A program made the translations under genes and the position numbers. Below the pieces are notes generated by a model. That model had not been told where the DNA came from. It made no database searches and saw only the letters and a program-made list of their open reading frames with translations. This document shows, piece after piece, positions 25,438-33,335 of a DNA stretch of 33,571 nt (position 1 is its first letter; the number at the start of each line of letters is the position of its first letter). The DNA lies in contig JAIUMY010000030.1 of assembly GCA_022565335.1 (NCBI GenBank), positions 1-33,571 of the forward strand. The letters run 5' to 3'. The stretch comes from Opitutales bacterium. Lineage in GTDB: Bacteria; Verrucomicrobiota; Verrucomicrobiia; Opitutales; T3Sed10-336.

Positions 25438-26355
25438 TCAGTTACGGGGTTTCCATTGATCAAGGGCTTCTGCAATGGCTTCTCGGACCGGAGGGAGTTC
25501 AATGCCTGCGGCTAGGATTTTATCGGCCGAAAGGACACAATTCGAGCGGGGCGTTTTGGCAGCTTTGACCAAAAATACTTCCTCGTTTTCAAAAAAAACG
25601 AATTCTTTTTGCGTTACCCCCTTTTGCTTCATCAATGCCGTTACCTCCGAGGTTATGATTTTTCCCGGATTGGTGACGTTATAGATCCCGAAGGGAATCT
25701 TTTTCTCCCAGCATTGAAACGTTGCGCGGACAAAGTGCTCTAGGTGCGATAAGGAGTTTTCTGCTTCCAGCAGGGTCCGGTAGTTGAGAAGTTTGCTCAG
25801 ATAATTTCTCGGGCTATCGACCCCGCTAAAAGGAATACGCAGCCGCCAGAGATAAAAGTCCTCGGGTTGTCGGTTTTTCCACACTTGCTGGCCCGTCTCC
25901 GTATGGGCTTCGTATCCCAGCACCTCTTCGCCCAAAGCTTTGCTGCCACTATAGAAGCTGCAGTTGTTCTGACGAAAGGTGAAGTTTGGTACATCGGTTT
26001 CGGTAAAGCCGGATCCATCCCCGCGCGAACCGGTAAAAATACATCCCGAGGAAACATGCCCCCAGGGTATGCCCGCTTCCTGGCAAGCGGTTTGAATGTT
26101 TCCGGGTAGAATGGCGTTCCCGGCCAAACAATCGGTGCGGTGGTCTTCACAGGCATCGACATTGGGTTTTCCCGTGTATCCTGCGGCATTGATGAGGAAA
26201 TCCGGTTTTTCCTTTTTCAAATAGTTAGCCAGGGTCCCGGGGTCGCTGTAGTTGCAAGTCTCCCGACTCAACCCGACGTAGGGGATTTTTTGGCTCTTCA
26301 AAAAATGAACGTAGGCTTGCCCCACGTAGCCAGTATGACCTAGCAGAGTAATCAT
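25438..26355 (-). CDS. NRS/ER-type nucleotide-sugar 3,5-epimerase/4-reductase
   Basis: A 305-residue extended SDR. Rossmann motif GHTGYVG is at 6-12 and YSGSK gives Tyr135 and Lys139. It has the RmlD reductase fold. Several segments recall the plant UDP-4-keto-rhamnose epimerase/reductase (NRS/ER, UER1): NAAGYTGKPNVDACE (56-70), SSGCIF (102-107), SPRNYLSKLLNY (181-192), YNVTNPG (225-231) and TPRSNC (268-273). In that group one active site does both 3,5-epimerisation and 4-reduction. No RmlC gene is present here, which fits replacement of RmlC plus RmlD. Its ATG overlaps the RmlA stop by 4 bp. The expected product is dTDP-L-rhamnose. A plain RmlD with RmlC encoded elsewhere is the alternative. 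Confidence 0.82.
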   Translation of the reverse strand: MITLLGHTGYVGQAYVHFLKSQKIPYVGLSRETCNYSDPGTLANYLKKEKPDFLINAAGYTGKPNVDACEDHRTDCLAGNAILPGNIQTACQEAGIPWGHVSSGCIFTGSRGDGSGFTETDVPNFTFRQNNCSFYSGSKALGEEVLGYEAHTETGQQVWKNRQPEDFYLWRLRIPFSGVDSPRNYLSKLLNYRTLLEAENSLSHLEHFVRATFQCWEKKIPFGIYNVTNPGKIITSEVTALMKQKGVTQKEFVFFENEEVFLVKAAKTPRSNCVLSADKILAAGIELPPVREAIAEALDQWKPRN

Positions 26356-27260
26356 GTTGGCAATTGGTTGAGGAAATGGGCGGGACTTTGCAGAAGACTT
26401 TCCAGGTAATGACGGTAACTCGATTGGCCCAAAGAGGAAACATGCTTGGTCAATTGTTCTTTATCAATCCATCCCTTGGCGAGAGCAATCTCCTCCAGGC
26501 ACGCAATTTTCAACCCTTGTCGCTTTTCCACCAATTGGATGAAATTACCGGCATCAAGAAGGCTATCGTGAGTGCCCGTATCCAACCAGGCGGTGCCCCG
26601 GCCAATCAGTTCCACTTGGAGAGAACCTTCGCTCAGGTAACAACGGTTTAGGTCCGTGATCTCCAATTCGCCTCTGGAGGAAGGGGAGAGGGTCCCGGCC
26701 AAGGCCGGGGCCCTTTCGTCGTAAAAGTATAATCCCGGCACGGCGTATTCGGAGACCGGTTGGGTTGGTTTTTCGACCAATCCGATAACTTTGCCATCGG
26801 AAGAAAATTCGACAACTCCGTAAGCGGAGGGATTCGACACGTGGTAACCAAAGATGGTCGCCCCTTTTTCGTTTTCGTTCGCCTTGCTCAGACAAGCGGT
26901 GAAATCGTGCCCGTAAAAAATGTTATCTCCGAGAATGAGGCAGCTGGGGTGCCCAGCAAGGAAGTCCTCGGCAATTAACAAGGCCTGTGCCAAACCATCC
27001 GGGCTTGGCTGCTCGGCGTAGGAAATGGAGAGACCCCAGGTGCTGCCATCGCCGAGGAGTTTCCGGTAAGAGGGCAGGTCTTCCGGCGTGCTGATCAATA
27101 AAATCTCCTGCAACCCGGTCAGCATCAGAACCGAAAGGGGGTAGTAGACCAACGGCTTGTCGTACACCGGCATCAGTTGCTTGCTGGTGGGAACGGTTAA
27201 TGGATACAATCGGGATCCTGAACCGCCTGCGAGGAGTATGCCTTTTCGGTGTTTGTTCAT
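26352..27260 (-). CDS. rmlA: Glucose-1-phosphate thymidylyltransferase
   Basis: A 302-residue nucleotidyltransferase. GILLAGGSGSRLYPLT at the N-terminus binds dTTP. SKQLMPVYDKPLVYYPLS, ILGDNIFYG, VEKPTQP and RGTAWLDTGTHDSLL are all classic RmlA motifs. It makes dTDP-glucose, the first step to dTDP-rhamnose, in the cytosol. ATG 27260 is chosen because it is preceded by GAGG at a good distance and leaves 6 residues before the conserved loop; a start 33 bp upstream would add a non-family extension. It is first in the leftward rmlA / epimerase-reductase / rmlB / GT2 operon. Length is normal. Confidence 0.96.
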   Translation of the reverse strand: MNKHRKGILLAGGSGSRLYPLTVPTSKQLMPVYDKPLVYYPLSVLMLTGLQEILLISTPEDLPSYRKLLGDGSTWGLSISYAEQPSPDGLAQALLIAEDFLAGHPSCLILGDNIFYGHDFTACLSKANENEKGATIFGYHVSNPSAYGVVEFSSDGKVIGLVEKPTQPVSEYAVPGLYFYDERAPALAGTLSPSSRGELEITDLNRCYLSEGSLQVELIGRGTAWLDTGTHDSLLDAGNFIQLVEKRQGLKIACLEEIALAKGWIDKEQLTKHVSSLGQSSYRHYLESLLQSPAHFLNQLPT

Positions 27261-27386
27261 GGTTCCCCTCAGAATTTTGACCATCTTGCCCAAAATACAA
27301 CGAAAAAAGATTGATCCGCAAGGAAAGTGCCGGGCTCCGAACAGTTTATGGTTTCTTTTTTAGCCTGATATTCCAAGATAAACCCA
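27261..27386. promoter_or_regulatory. Divergent intergenic region between rmlA and a GT4 gene
   Basis: These 126 bp must carry promoters for both directions. The rmlA side has the ribosome site GAGG about 7 nt before its ATG. No -35/-10 pair close to consensus is convincing on either strand. The call rests on orientation alone. Confidence 0.4.
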
Positions 27387-28544
27387 GTGGTGGAATCCGT
27401 ACAACCAGAGATCATTTTGCTTACGCATGAGTTTTATCCCCTCCAAGGGGGGATTGCCACGTTTTGTCAGGAATTGGCTTCGGCCCTGATCCGAAAAGGG
27501 TGCCGGGTAGAGATATGGGGGTCTATGGGCGCAAAACTTCCGGCCCCTTTGGCGGCAGCTGGGTGCCAGTTGCGGCCCTTACCCATTCCAGCGGACCATG
27601 GTGTTCGTGCAACTTGGGGAATGGCCAAAGCTCTTCGCTCAGACCTTCCCGGACGACCCAATGCGGTGGTTATTATTGCCGAGCCGGGTCCAATGCGGGC
27701 GTATTTTATAGCCTTTCGTAAAGCCCCTTGTCCGCTTCATCGGCTGTGGCTCATTCTGCATGGTTCAGAAATTCTGCGGGGGCGGAAAAACCCTTTGTGG
27801 AAATGGCCTCTGGAATTTTGCCTGACACGAGCGACTCAAGTGGGGACCGTATCAAGTTTCAATCAAGATTTAATCCGTTCGCACTTCCCCAAGGGCAAAA
27901 ACAAGGTGCGGGTTTTGCCGATTGGCCCTTCCGTTAAAATCATGGAAGCTGGCCAGACGTATACTGCTACGAAAAAAAAACAAGGCCCTCCCTGGCAAAT
28001 TCTTACGGTGGCAAGGATTCATCCCCGAAAGGGACAGGACTTGGTTTTGCAGGCACTTTCTCTTTTGCCCGTCGAATTTCGGCAAAATATTGTTTACCGA
28101 ATCGTTGGGGGAGGGCGGAGAAAGTCTTACTTGCAAGCCTTGAAAAATCTTGCCAGGGCGTCGGGCGTAACGGTCGAATTTACCGGACCTTTGGAAGAAC
28201 AAGCCCTTTGGGAAGAGTATGGCCGGGCGGATCTTTTTGTAATGACCAGTCGCCGGCATCGTCATAGTGTGGAGGGGTTCGGGCTGGTTTATCTCGAAGC
28301 CGGATGCTTTGCCTTGCCGTCCCTCGCGGCTCGTTCCGGCGGGGTAGCCGATGCGGTCCTTGATGGGCAAACCGGGGTTTTGGTCGAAGAAGGAAAGGTG
28401 ACGGAAATCCGCGATGCCTTGGAACGACTTTTTACCGATTCGACGTTCCGGCTGACCCTCGGGCAAAAGGCAAAAGCTTACGCGATGAACCGCACATGGG
28501 ATCGTGTTGCCTACGATTTCCTTCAGTCAGACCTTGCTCTTTAA
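27387..28544 (+). CDS. GT4-family glycosyltransferase
   Basis: A 385-residue GT-B enzyme. THEFYPLQGGIATFCQELA near the N-terminus is the acceptor-side glycine-rich motif of PimB/WbpX-like GT4 proteins. The C-terminal half has TVARIHPRKGQDLVLQAL, VGGGRRKSYLQAL, and EGFGLVYLEAGCFALPSLA, the nucleotide-sugar E-x7-E-type region. No ATG is available before the motif; the open frame begins after a stop at 27366-27368 and offers two adjacent GTG codons at 27387 and 27390, of which the first is used. It is probably a mannosyl- or other hexosyltransferase for the same glycan; the donor is unknown. It may be co-transcribed with the two genes downstream. Confidence 0.9.
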   Translation: MVESVQPEIILLTHEFYPLQGGIATFCQELASALIRKGCRVEIWGSMGAKLPAPLAAAGCQLRPLPIPADHGVRATWGMAKALRSDLPGRPNAVVIIAEPGPMRAYFIAFRKAPCPLHRLWLILHGSEILRGRKNPLWKWPLEFCLTRATQVGTVSSFNQDLIRSHFPKGKNKVRVLPIGPSVKIMEAGQTYTATKKKQGPPWQILTVARIHPRKGQDLVLQALSLLPVEFRQNIVYRIVGGGRRKSYLQALKNLARASGVTVEFTGPLEEQALWEEYGRADLFVMTSRRHRHSVEGFGLVYLEAGCFALPSLAARSGGVADAVLDGQTGVLVEEGKVTEIRDALERLFTDSTFRLTLGQKAKAYAMNRTWDRVAYDFLQSDLAL

Positions 28545-28626
28545 CCCTCAGTTTTAGAAAATTTCCCAGATGTGATTTTTTTCAGGTACTTTTGTCAGGG
28601 CGGAGAGGGGCTTCGCTACTTAATTT

Positions 28627-28857
28627 ATGTTTACTTTAATTCTTCTTCTTCGTCTATTGCTTTTTGCCGCCGGACTTTGTGCGGCAGGATTGGTTCTTGC
28701 CAGGTTGTGGCAGCTGTACGATGCCTTTGACCCTGCCCATTGGGGAGATTTTTTAAGACAAAATTTTGCCGGTCCTTTGGTGACCCTGCTTACCGTATGT
28801 TTGCTTTGGTTAGTGCAGGAGCCAATTGCCCTTTGGTTGTTCGTCGGAAAGGAGTGA
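28627..28857 (+). CDS. Small two-helix membrane protein of unknown function
   Basis: A 76-residue protein with two hydrophobic stretches, about 3-27 (LILLLRLLLFAAGLCAAGLV) and 50-72 (GPLVTLLTVCLLWLVQEPIA), separated by a short polar loop. I do not recognise a family. The stop codon lies 3 bp before the TTG start of the heparinase-like gene, and that gene's ribosome site is inside the end of this frame, so the two look co-translated. A membrane partner for the neighbouring enzyme is possible. The ATG lacks a well-placed Shine-Dalgarno sequence. Confidence 0.6.
   Translation: MFTLILLLRLLLFAAGLCAAGLVLARLWQLYDAFDPAHWGDFLRQNFAGPLVTLLTVCLLWLVQEPIALWLFVGKE
28848..28854 (+). promoter_or_regulatory. 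Strong ribosome binding site fixing a TTG start
   Basis: AAAGGAG lies 6 nt upstream of TTG at 28861. No other start codon fits this site, so it decides the start of the heparinase II/III-like gene. It lies inside the last codons of the preceding small membrane-protein gene. Confidence 0.75.
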
Positions 28858-28860
28858 GCC

Positions 28861-30468
28861 TTGGCATCGAACCCTAAGAAGCCGCCTTGGGCCAAACAGG
28901 CGGAGGATGCGTTGGAAGGGGTTTTTCAATTCCAGCAGGTACGCGTGACGCAAAAGCGTCGGCCGAATGGTGGCTTGGACTGGCATTGGCGGGGACCAAA
29001 CAGTGACCGGGAGTGGCCTTTGATGCTCAATCGCCTGGCCTGGTTGCCTTCCCTGCAGAAGGCTTGGAAGGAGAGTGGAGACTCTCGTTATCTGAACCTT
29101 CTGACCGATACTTTGGCGGACTGGCTGTGCCAAAACCCTTGTCCGAATTTTTTCATGCGCTCGGTCGCCTGGAGACCTCTGGAGGTCGCCAGGCGGGCTT
29201 CGGAAAGTTTCCTGCCCTTGTTGGCCGGGTCATCACCTGGTGGCCTAAGTTCGCTTCCCGCCCCTTGGCCCGAAACACTTCGCTCCTCCCTGCGGGCACA
29301 TGCCCGGTTTTTGCGGCGACATCATGCCTGGCGGGGGAATCATCTGATAACGGAGATGTTGGCTTTGCTCGAAGTGAGTTTGTTTTTCGAGGATGACTCG
29401 GAAGCGGTAAAATGGGCGGATTTTGCGGTGCGAAAATTGAGCCGTTCCTTGGAACGTCAAATTTATCCGGATGGGTCCTACAAGGAGCTTTCTTCGCATT
29501 ACCACCGTATCATTTCCCGTAATGTAAACCGGTTCTGCCAGTTGTTGGAAAAGAGGCAGGAGAAAGCAGAACAGACCTATTGGCAGCAAAAGGCTGAAGC
29601 TCTGTGGGGGTATTTACACCAAGTGCTGAAGCCCAACGGGAAAAACCCCTTAAACAATGATACCGACGAAGAAGCCCTTTCCTCAGTTCTTGCCTTGGAG
29701 GCTCCGGCTCATATTGGCAAAGAGTCCCGTCAAACCACCCATTTCCCTTGGGCCGGGCATACCGTTTTCCGGGGAGAGAAAGAGCCTCATTGGGGGTTTT
29801 TTGATTCCGGCCCGGCGGGAACCGACCATGCGCATGAGGACTTTCTCTCCTTTACCTGTTCAAGTGGCGAAGCCGATTTTTTGCTCGACAATGGGCGCTA
29901 TACTTACAAGCCGGGATCTTGGCGCCGGTATTTCGCCGGTCCTGCGGGACACAATGTGATTATGGTCGACGGGCGTGGTGCCCGGCAGCCGGGGCGGGAA
30001 CGGCGGAGCTTGCCCAAGAAACCTGCTATGGTCAAGACGGAGGAGGGGCATCGGGCGCAAGGCGAAACCTTTTTCACCTCCGCCTGGTCGCGGAAGATTG
30101 CGGACTGGCGTCGCGAAGTCGGTTTTCAAACTGATTTGGGATGGTGCATTGAAGACTATTTGGTGCTTTTTGGTCGCCGGGAGGTCACGACTCTTTGGCA
30201 TTTCCATCCACACTGCCAGATCAAGGGGAAGGATGAAGGGGCGGGTGTTCTTTGGCAGGTTTCCCATGACGATACTGTTCTGGAGGTCCGCTTGCGCGAT
30301 CCATCGGGAAAGGTGGACTGGGAGATCGTCAAGGGGCAGACTTATCCTCTCGTTCAAGGGTGGTGGAGTCCAAAGTTCAATCTCAAAGAACCCGCCCCGT
30401 GTCTGGTGTTGCGACAAACTGTTATCAAGCCGTTTTGCAACCAGTGGGCGTTCACTTTTAGAGGATAA
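28861..30468 (+). CDS. Heparinase II/III-like protein (polysaccharide lyase-like)
   Basis: A 535-residue protein. The N-terminal alpha/alpha toroid half shows GNHLITEMLALL (159-170) and YPDGSYKELSSHYHR (202-216), with candidate catalytic tyrosine and histidine residues. The C-terminal beta half has the family signature FDSGPAGTDHAHEDFLSF (about 314-331) and GHNVIMVDG (363-371). Such proteins cleave uronic-acid polysaccharides by beta-elimination, and relatives occur in exopolysaccharide operons. No signal peptide is visible after the TTG start, so it appears cytosolic unless exported another way. It may trim or edit the locus's own glycan; catalytic activity is inferred. It follows the small membrane-protein gene by 3 bp. 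Confidence 0.88.
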   Translation: MASNPKKPPWAKQAEDALEGVFQFQQVRVTQKRRPNGGLDWHWRGPNSDREWPLMLNRLAWLPSLQKAWKESGDSRYLNLLTDTLADWLCQNPCPNFFMRSVAWRPLEVARRASESFLPLLAGSSPGGLSSLPAPWPETLRSSLRAHARFLRRHHAWRGNHLITEMLALLEVSLFFEDDSEAVKWADFAVRKLSRSLERQIYPDGSYKELSSHYHRIISRNVNRFCQLLEKRQEKAEQTYWQQKAEALWGYLHQVLKPNGKNPLNNDTDEEALSSVLALEAPAHIGKESRQTTHFPWAGHTVFRGEKEPHWGFFDSGPAGTDHAHEDFLSFTCSSGEADFLLDNGRYTYKPGSWRRYFAGPAGHNVIMVDGRGARQPGRERRSLPKKPAMVKTEEGHRAQGETFFTSAWSRKIADWRREVGFQTDLGWCIEDYLVLFGRREVTTLWHFHPHCQIKGKDEGAGVLWQVSHDDTVLEVRLRDPSGKVDWEIVKGQTYPLVQGWWSPKFNLKEPAPCLVLRQTVIKPFCNQWAFTFRG

Positions 30469-30536
30469 CCCTTTGTTTTGCGGTAAGAGTGTCCGCTCCG
30501 GGGTCTTCTCGTAAGGTTTTCCCTTCTTCATTGGTC

Positions 30537-30564
30537 TTGCCCGAAGAAGAAAATAAGGTATATA
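30537..30564 (+). promoter_or_regulatory. Candidate promoter upstream of the SNase-like gene
   Basis: TTGCCC (30537-30542) and TATATA (30559-30564), separated by 16 bp, resemble a sigma-70 promoter. They lie in the 105-bp gap after the heparinase-like gene. No good ribosome site follows before ATG 30574. Confidence 0.4.
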
Positions 30565-30573
30565 AATAGCGTT

Positions 30574-31455
30574 ATGTTTGTTTTTCTTCGTGGGGTGATC
30601 TTGAGCCTTTGTCTGACCGTTATGGCAGGTGCCTCGGAGTGGCAATTACTGGAGAATCTCCGGCTGGTCGATCATCCCGGCAACGATGGTGATAGCTTTC
30701 GGGTCACCGATGGGGATAGAGTCTGGTATCTGCGTTTGTATTTTGTCGATTGTCCGGAGACCGATGCCGCTACGGAGTCGATGGCCCGACGGGTTCGCGA
30801 ACAGACCCGCTATTTTGGTATGGGAGAACATGCGGATACCATTCTCTATGGGCAAAAGGCGACGAAGCGGGTAAAGGAGTTATTGGCGGAGCCTTTCACT
30901 GCGTACACCGTCGGTGCCGACGCAATGGGGCGTTCGGTTATGCAACGGATCTTTGCCTTTGTGGTCACTAGCGAGGGAGAGGATTTGGATAAACTTCTGG
31001 TGCGGGAGGGATTGGCCCGTTCCTATGGGGTCGGGCGTAGCGATTTCGAAGGGCGGTCGCGGGACGAAAGACGGGCGATCCTCAATGATCTGGAGGTCGA
31101 GGCCATGCTCCTGCGACGGGGCATTTGGTCTTTAACTGATGGCGAAAAAATCGCCGCCTTGCGGGCTGAGGAGCGAGAGGACGCGAAAGCGTGGGCTGAT
31201 ATTCGCCGCAGTCTGGGCATTGGGCCTTTGGCCGAAGGGGAGACTCTTGACCCGAACGAGGCTTCGGTAGATGAATTGCAGAGGTTGCCGGGGATTGGGC
31301 CCGCATTGGCGGCTCGTATAATTGAGGGTAGGCCCTACCAATCACCAGAGGATCTTCTTGGAGTTTCCGGTATCGGACCTGCAACCTTGGCAAGGATCCG
31401 AAGCTCTTTGGAAATCGCCGGATCGGCAGAGGGACGTATATCTTCGGAGGAATGA
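30574..31455 (+). CDS. Secreted SNase-like nuclease with C-terminal helix-hairpin-helix
   Basis: A 293-residue protein with an N-terminal signal peptide (about 1-20, ending AGASE). Residues 28-185 resemble the staphylococcal nuclease fold: GDSFRV, YLRLYFVDCPETD (Arg54 and Glu62 in the usual catalytic places) and GRSVMQRIFAF (Arg120). Residues 225-285 hold two helix-hairpin-helix motifs of ComEA type, LQRLPGIGPALAARII and LLGVSGIGPATLARIR, which bind DNA backbone. The pairing suggests an extracytoplasmic DNA-processing enzyme for nutrient DNA or uptake. It does not seem part of the glycan pathway. Its stop overlaps the next gene by 4 bp (31452-31455). Confidence 0.85.
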   Translation: MFVFLRGVILSLCLTVMAGASEWQLLENLRLVDHPGNDGDSFRVTDGDRVWYLRLYFVDCPETDAATESMARRVREQTRYFGMGEHADTILYGQKATKRVKELLAEPFTAYTVGADAMGRSVMQRIFAFVVTSEGEDLDKLLVREGLARSYGVGRSDFEGRSRDERRAILNDLEVEAMLLRRGIWSLTDGEKIAALRAEEREDAKAWADIRRSLGIGPLAEGETLDPNEASVDELQRLPGIGPALAARIIEGRPYQSPEDLLGVSGIGPATLARIRSSLEIAGSAEGRISSEE

Positions 31456-32480
31456 CGGAACCGTCAAAGATTTCCGCCAAAGGACGTGGTTCACGGCTCG
31501 GATTTTTGCGGCAACAAGGGTTTTTAGGAGCGGTTTTGCTCGTAGTAGCGCTGGCGGCATTTTGGCCTTCGCCAGCGGGCGAAAAAGGCGCTTTGGGCTC
31601 AGCTGTCCCGGGAACCGTGGCGGTGATGATTTTGTTTTTCCTGCAAGGGCTTTCTCTTCCGACCAGAGAGTTGCTGGCCGGGGTCCGGCAAGGGCGTTTT
31701 TATAGTGTTTCGTTTTTCATTATTTTCGTTGTGAGCCCTCTGTCGGTTGTGGTTTTGGGAAGCTTTTGGTGGATGCTGGGAGGCTCTTCCCCCGGGGCGC
31801 TGTTTACGGGCTTGATCTATCTGGCCTTGCTGCCCACTACCGTTTCCACCGCGGTGGTTTTTTCCGGTTTGGTCAAGCGCGAGGCGGCAGTGCCTGCATT
31901 GTATTTAGCCGCGCTGACTAATTTGGCAGGGGTTTTTTATGTTCCCCTGGTTTTTCTTTTCGGCGGATTCGGGCCAGAGCAAATGGGCAGCGGAGCCGAG
32001 TTGGCCGGAGAAATCCTGTGGCAGTTGCTTATCCCACTGGGCATCGGGCAGTTTCTGCGTCTGGTCTTCGCGCCGTCTTCCGATGGTTTTAAGAAAATCG
32101 TTCGCTTGACCAGCCACAGTTGTGTTCTGCTGATCCTCTATCTTGCCCTTTCCCGTTCCGTTCTCTCCGGGGTATGGGGAGAACTTTCCATCTCGTCCTG
32201 GGCCGCGGTTTTGGCGGGTGTGTTTACCCTTTTCGCTTGGTTGCATCTATGGGCTGGGATAGGACAACGGTGGTCCTCCTTTAGAGCCGGAGAAAAAGTA
32301 GCGATGTGGTTTTGTTGGCCCCAGAAATCGGCTGCCGTGGGAGTCCCCTTGGCGGCCATTCTTTTCGGCGAATCCGTGGAGTTTGGCTTAATTCTTCTTC
32401 CCCTTCTTCTCTACCACCCGATGCAATTGCTCTGGGGATCTTGGTGGGTCGCTGTACTGTCGAATCGGAAAGAGGCTTGA
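31452..32480 (+). CDS. Bile acid:sodium symporter-like (SBF-like) transporter
   Basis: A 342-residue protein with about nine or ten hydrophobic segments. Family-like features are MILFFLQGLSLPTREL near residues 59-74, LALLPTTVSTAVVFSGL near 125-141, and the late PQKSAAVGVPLAAILFG region that matches the crossing-helix motif of the YfeH/SBF-like group. These are inner-membrane transporters related to bile-acid and arsenite carriers; substrates of the bacterial SBF-like branch are largely unknown. ATG overlaps the nuclease stop by 4 bp, so the two are probably co-translated, though no functional link is obvious. Confidence 0.85.
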   Translation: MTEPSKISAKGRGSRLGFLRQQGFLGAVLLVVALAAFWPSPAGEKGALGSAVPGTVAVMILFFLQGLSLPTRELLAGVRQGRFYSVSFFIIFVVSPLSVVVLGSFWWMLGGSSPGALFTGLIYLALLPTTVSTAVVFSGLVKREAAVPALYLAALTNLAGVFYVPLVFLFGGFGPEQMGSGAELAGEILWQLLIPLGIGQFLRLVFAPSSDGFKKIVRLTSHSCVLLILYLALSRSVLSGVWGELSISSWAAVLAGVFTLFAWLHLWAGIGQRWSSFRAGEKVAMWFCWPQKSAAVGVPLAAILFGESVEFGLILLPLLLYHPMQLLWGSWWVAVLSNRKEA

Positions 32481-32594
32481 CTGATCAGGATCTACCCTTG
32501 AAGAGGTGACCCTCGCCGGGAAACCAATCCGTGTGGAATGAAACGCACAAATTCGGGGTTGTCCCGACCGCGGATTTTCCCTTTCGTTAAAGAC

Positions 32595-33257
32595 ATGAAG
32601 GAAATTCAAGATCTATTACAAACGATGGCTACTTTGCGTGGGCCCGGGGGCTGTCCCTGGGACCGGGAACAGGATCATGTCAGTTTGGCCCGGCACCTTT
32701 TGGAGGAAGCTGCGGAATTGCTCGATACCATCGACCGCGGCGATTTCGATCACATGCGGGAGGAATTGGGGGATGTGCTTTTGCAAGTGGTCTTCCATGC
32801 GCAAATGGCCTCCGAGGCCGGGCATTTCACTTTTGCCGATGTGGCGCGGGAGATTAATGAGAAATTGGTTCGCCGACATCCCCATGTTTTTGGCGAAATG
32901 GATCTTCAAGATTCCGCGGCAGTTTTAGTCGAATGGGAAAAAATTAAAGCGGGCGAGAAGGGGAGTGCCAAAGAAAACACTCTGCCACCCGGCCCATGGG
33001 ACGACATTCCCTCCGCTCTTTCAGCCTTGCTCCTTGGCGACAAAATCTGGAAACGGGTGGACCAGAAAAAGCCCCTGCTCAGTGAAGCTTTCAAGAAAGA
33101 ACTTACTGCCGAGAAGGAAAAGACCCAAACACCACCCACCAACGAAGAAACAACCTGGGCCCGGGAAATTTTCTTCTTACTCGAACAATCACACAAAAAA
33201 GGCTGGGACCCCGAAGGCACCCTTCGCCGCTACATCAAAAATTTAACCAAAACCTAA
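32595..33257 (+). CDS. mazG: Nucleoside triphosphate pyrophosphohydrolase MazG
   Basis: A 220-residue all-alpha NTP pyrophosphatase. MATLRGPGGCPWDREQ at 11-26 is the highly conserved MazG opening. EEAAELLD (37-44) and EELGDVLLQVVFHAQ (56-70) form the EExxE/ExxD magnesium site, and RRHPHVFGE follows as expected. It hydrolyses NTPs, including damaged ones, to NMP and pyrophosphate in the cytosol. ATG 32595 fits the family N-terminus; an in-frame ATG at 32538 would add 19 unconserved residues. Neither has a strong ribosome site. The second, degenerate MazG repeat of the E. coli protein is shortened here (total about 260 residues in E. coli). It is a housekeeping gene outside the glycan cluster. 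Confidence 0.93.
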   Translation: MKEIQDLLQTMATLRGPGGCPWDREQDHVSLARHLLEEAAELLDTIDRGDFDHMREELGDVLLQVVFHAQMASEAGHFTFADVAREINEKLVRRHPHVFGEMDLQDSAAVLVEWEKIKAGEKGSAKENTLPPGPWDDIPSALSALLLGDKIWKRVDQKKPLLSEAFKKELTAEKEKTQTPPTNEETTWAREIFFLLEQSHKKGWDPEGTLRRYIKNLTKT

Positions 33258-33335
33258 CATTCCAACAAACGCCAAAATATAAGTTTCCTGAACTTAAACA
33301 TTGACGATTAGTGGATTTTTGTTTTTTAGGGAGGT

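Noticed and set aside
30523-30549. CTTCTTC/GAAGAAG inverted repeat as a terminator
   Set aside because: The stem is AT-rich with a 13-nt loop and is followed by A residues, not T; it may be chance.
33280-33296. TAAGTT/AACTTA hairpin as the mazG terminator
   Set aside because: The six-pair stem is AT-rich and has no following T-run; too weak to call.
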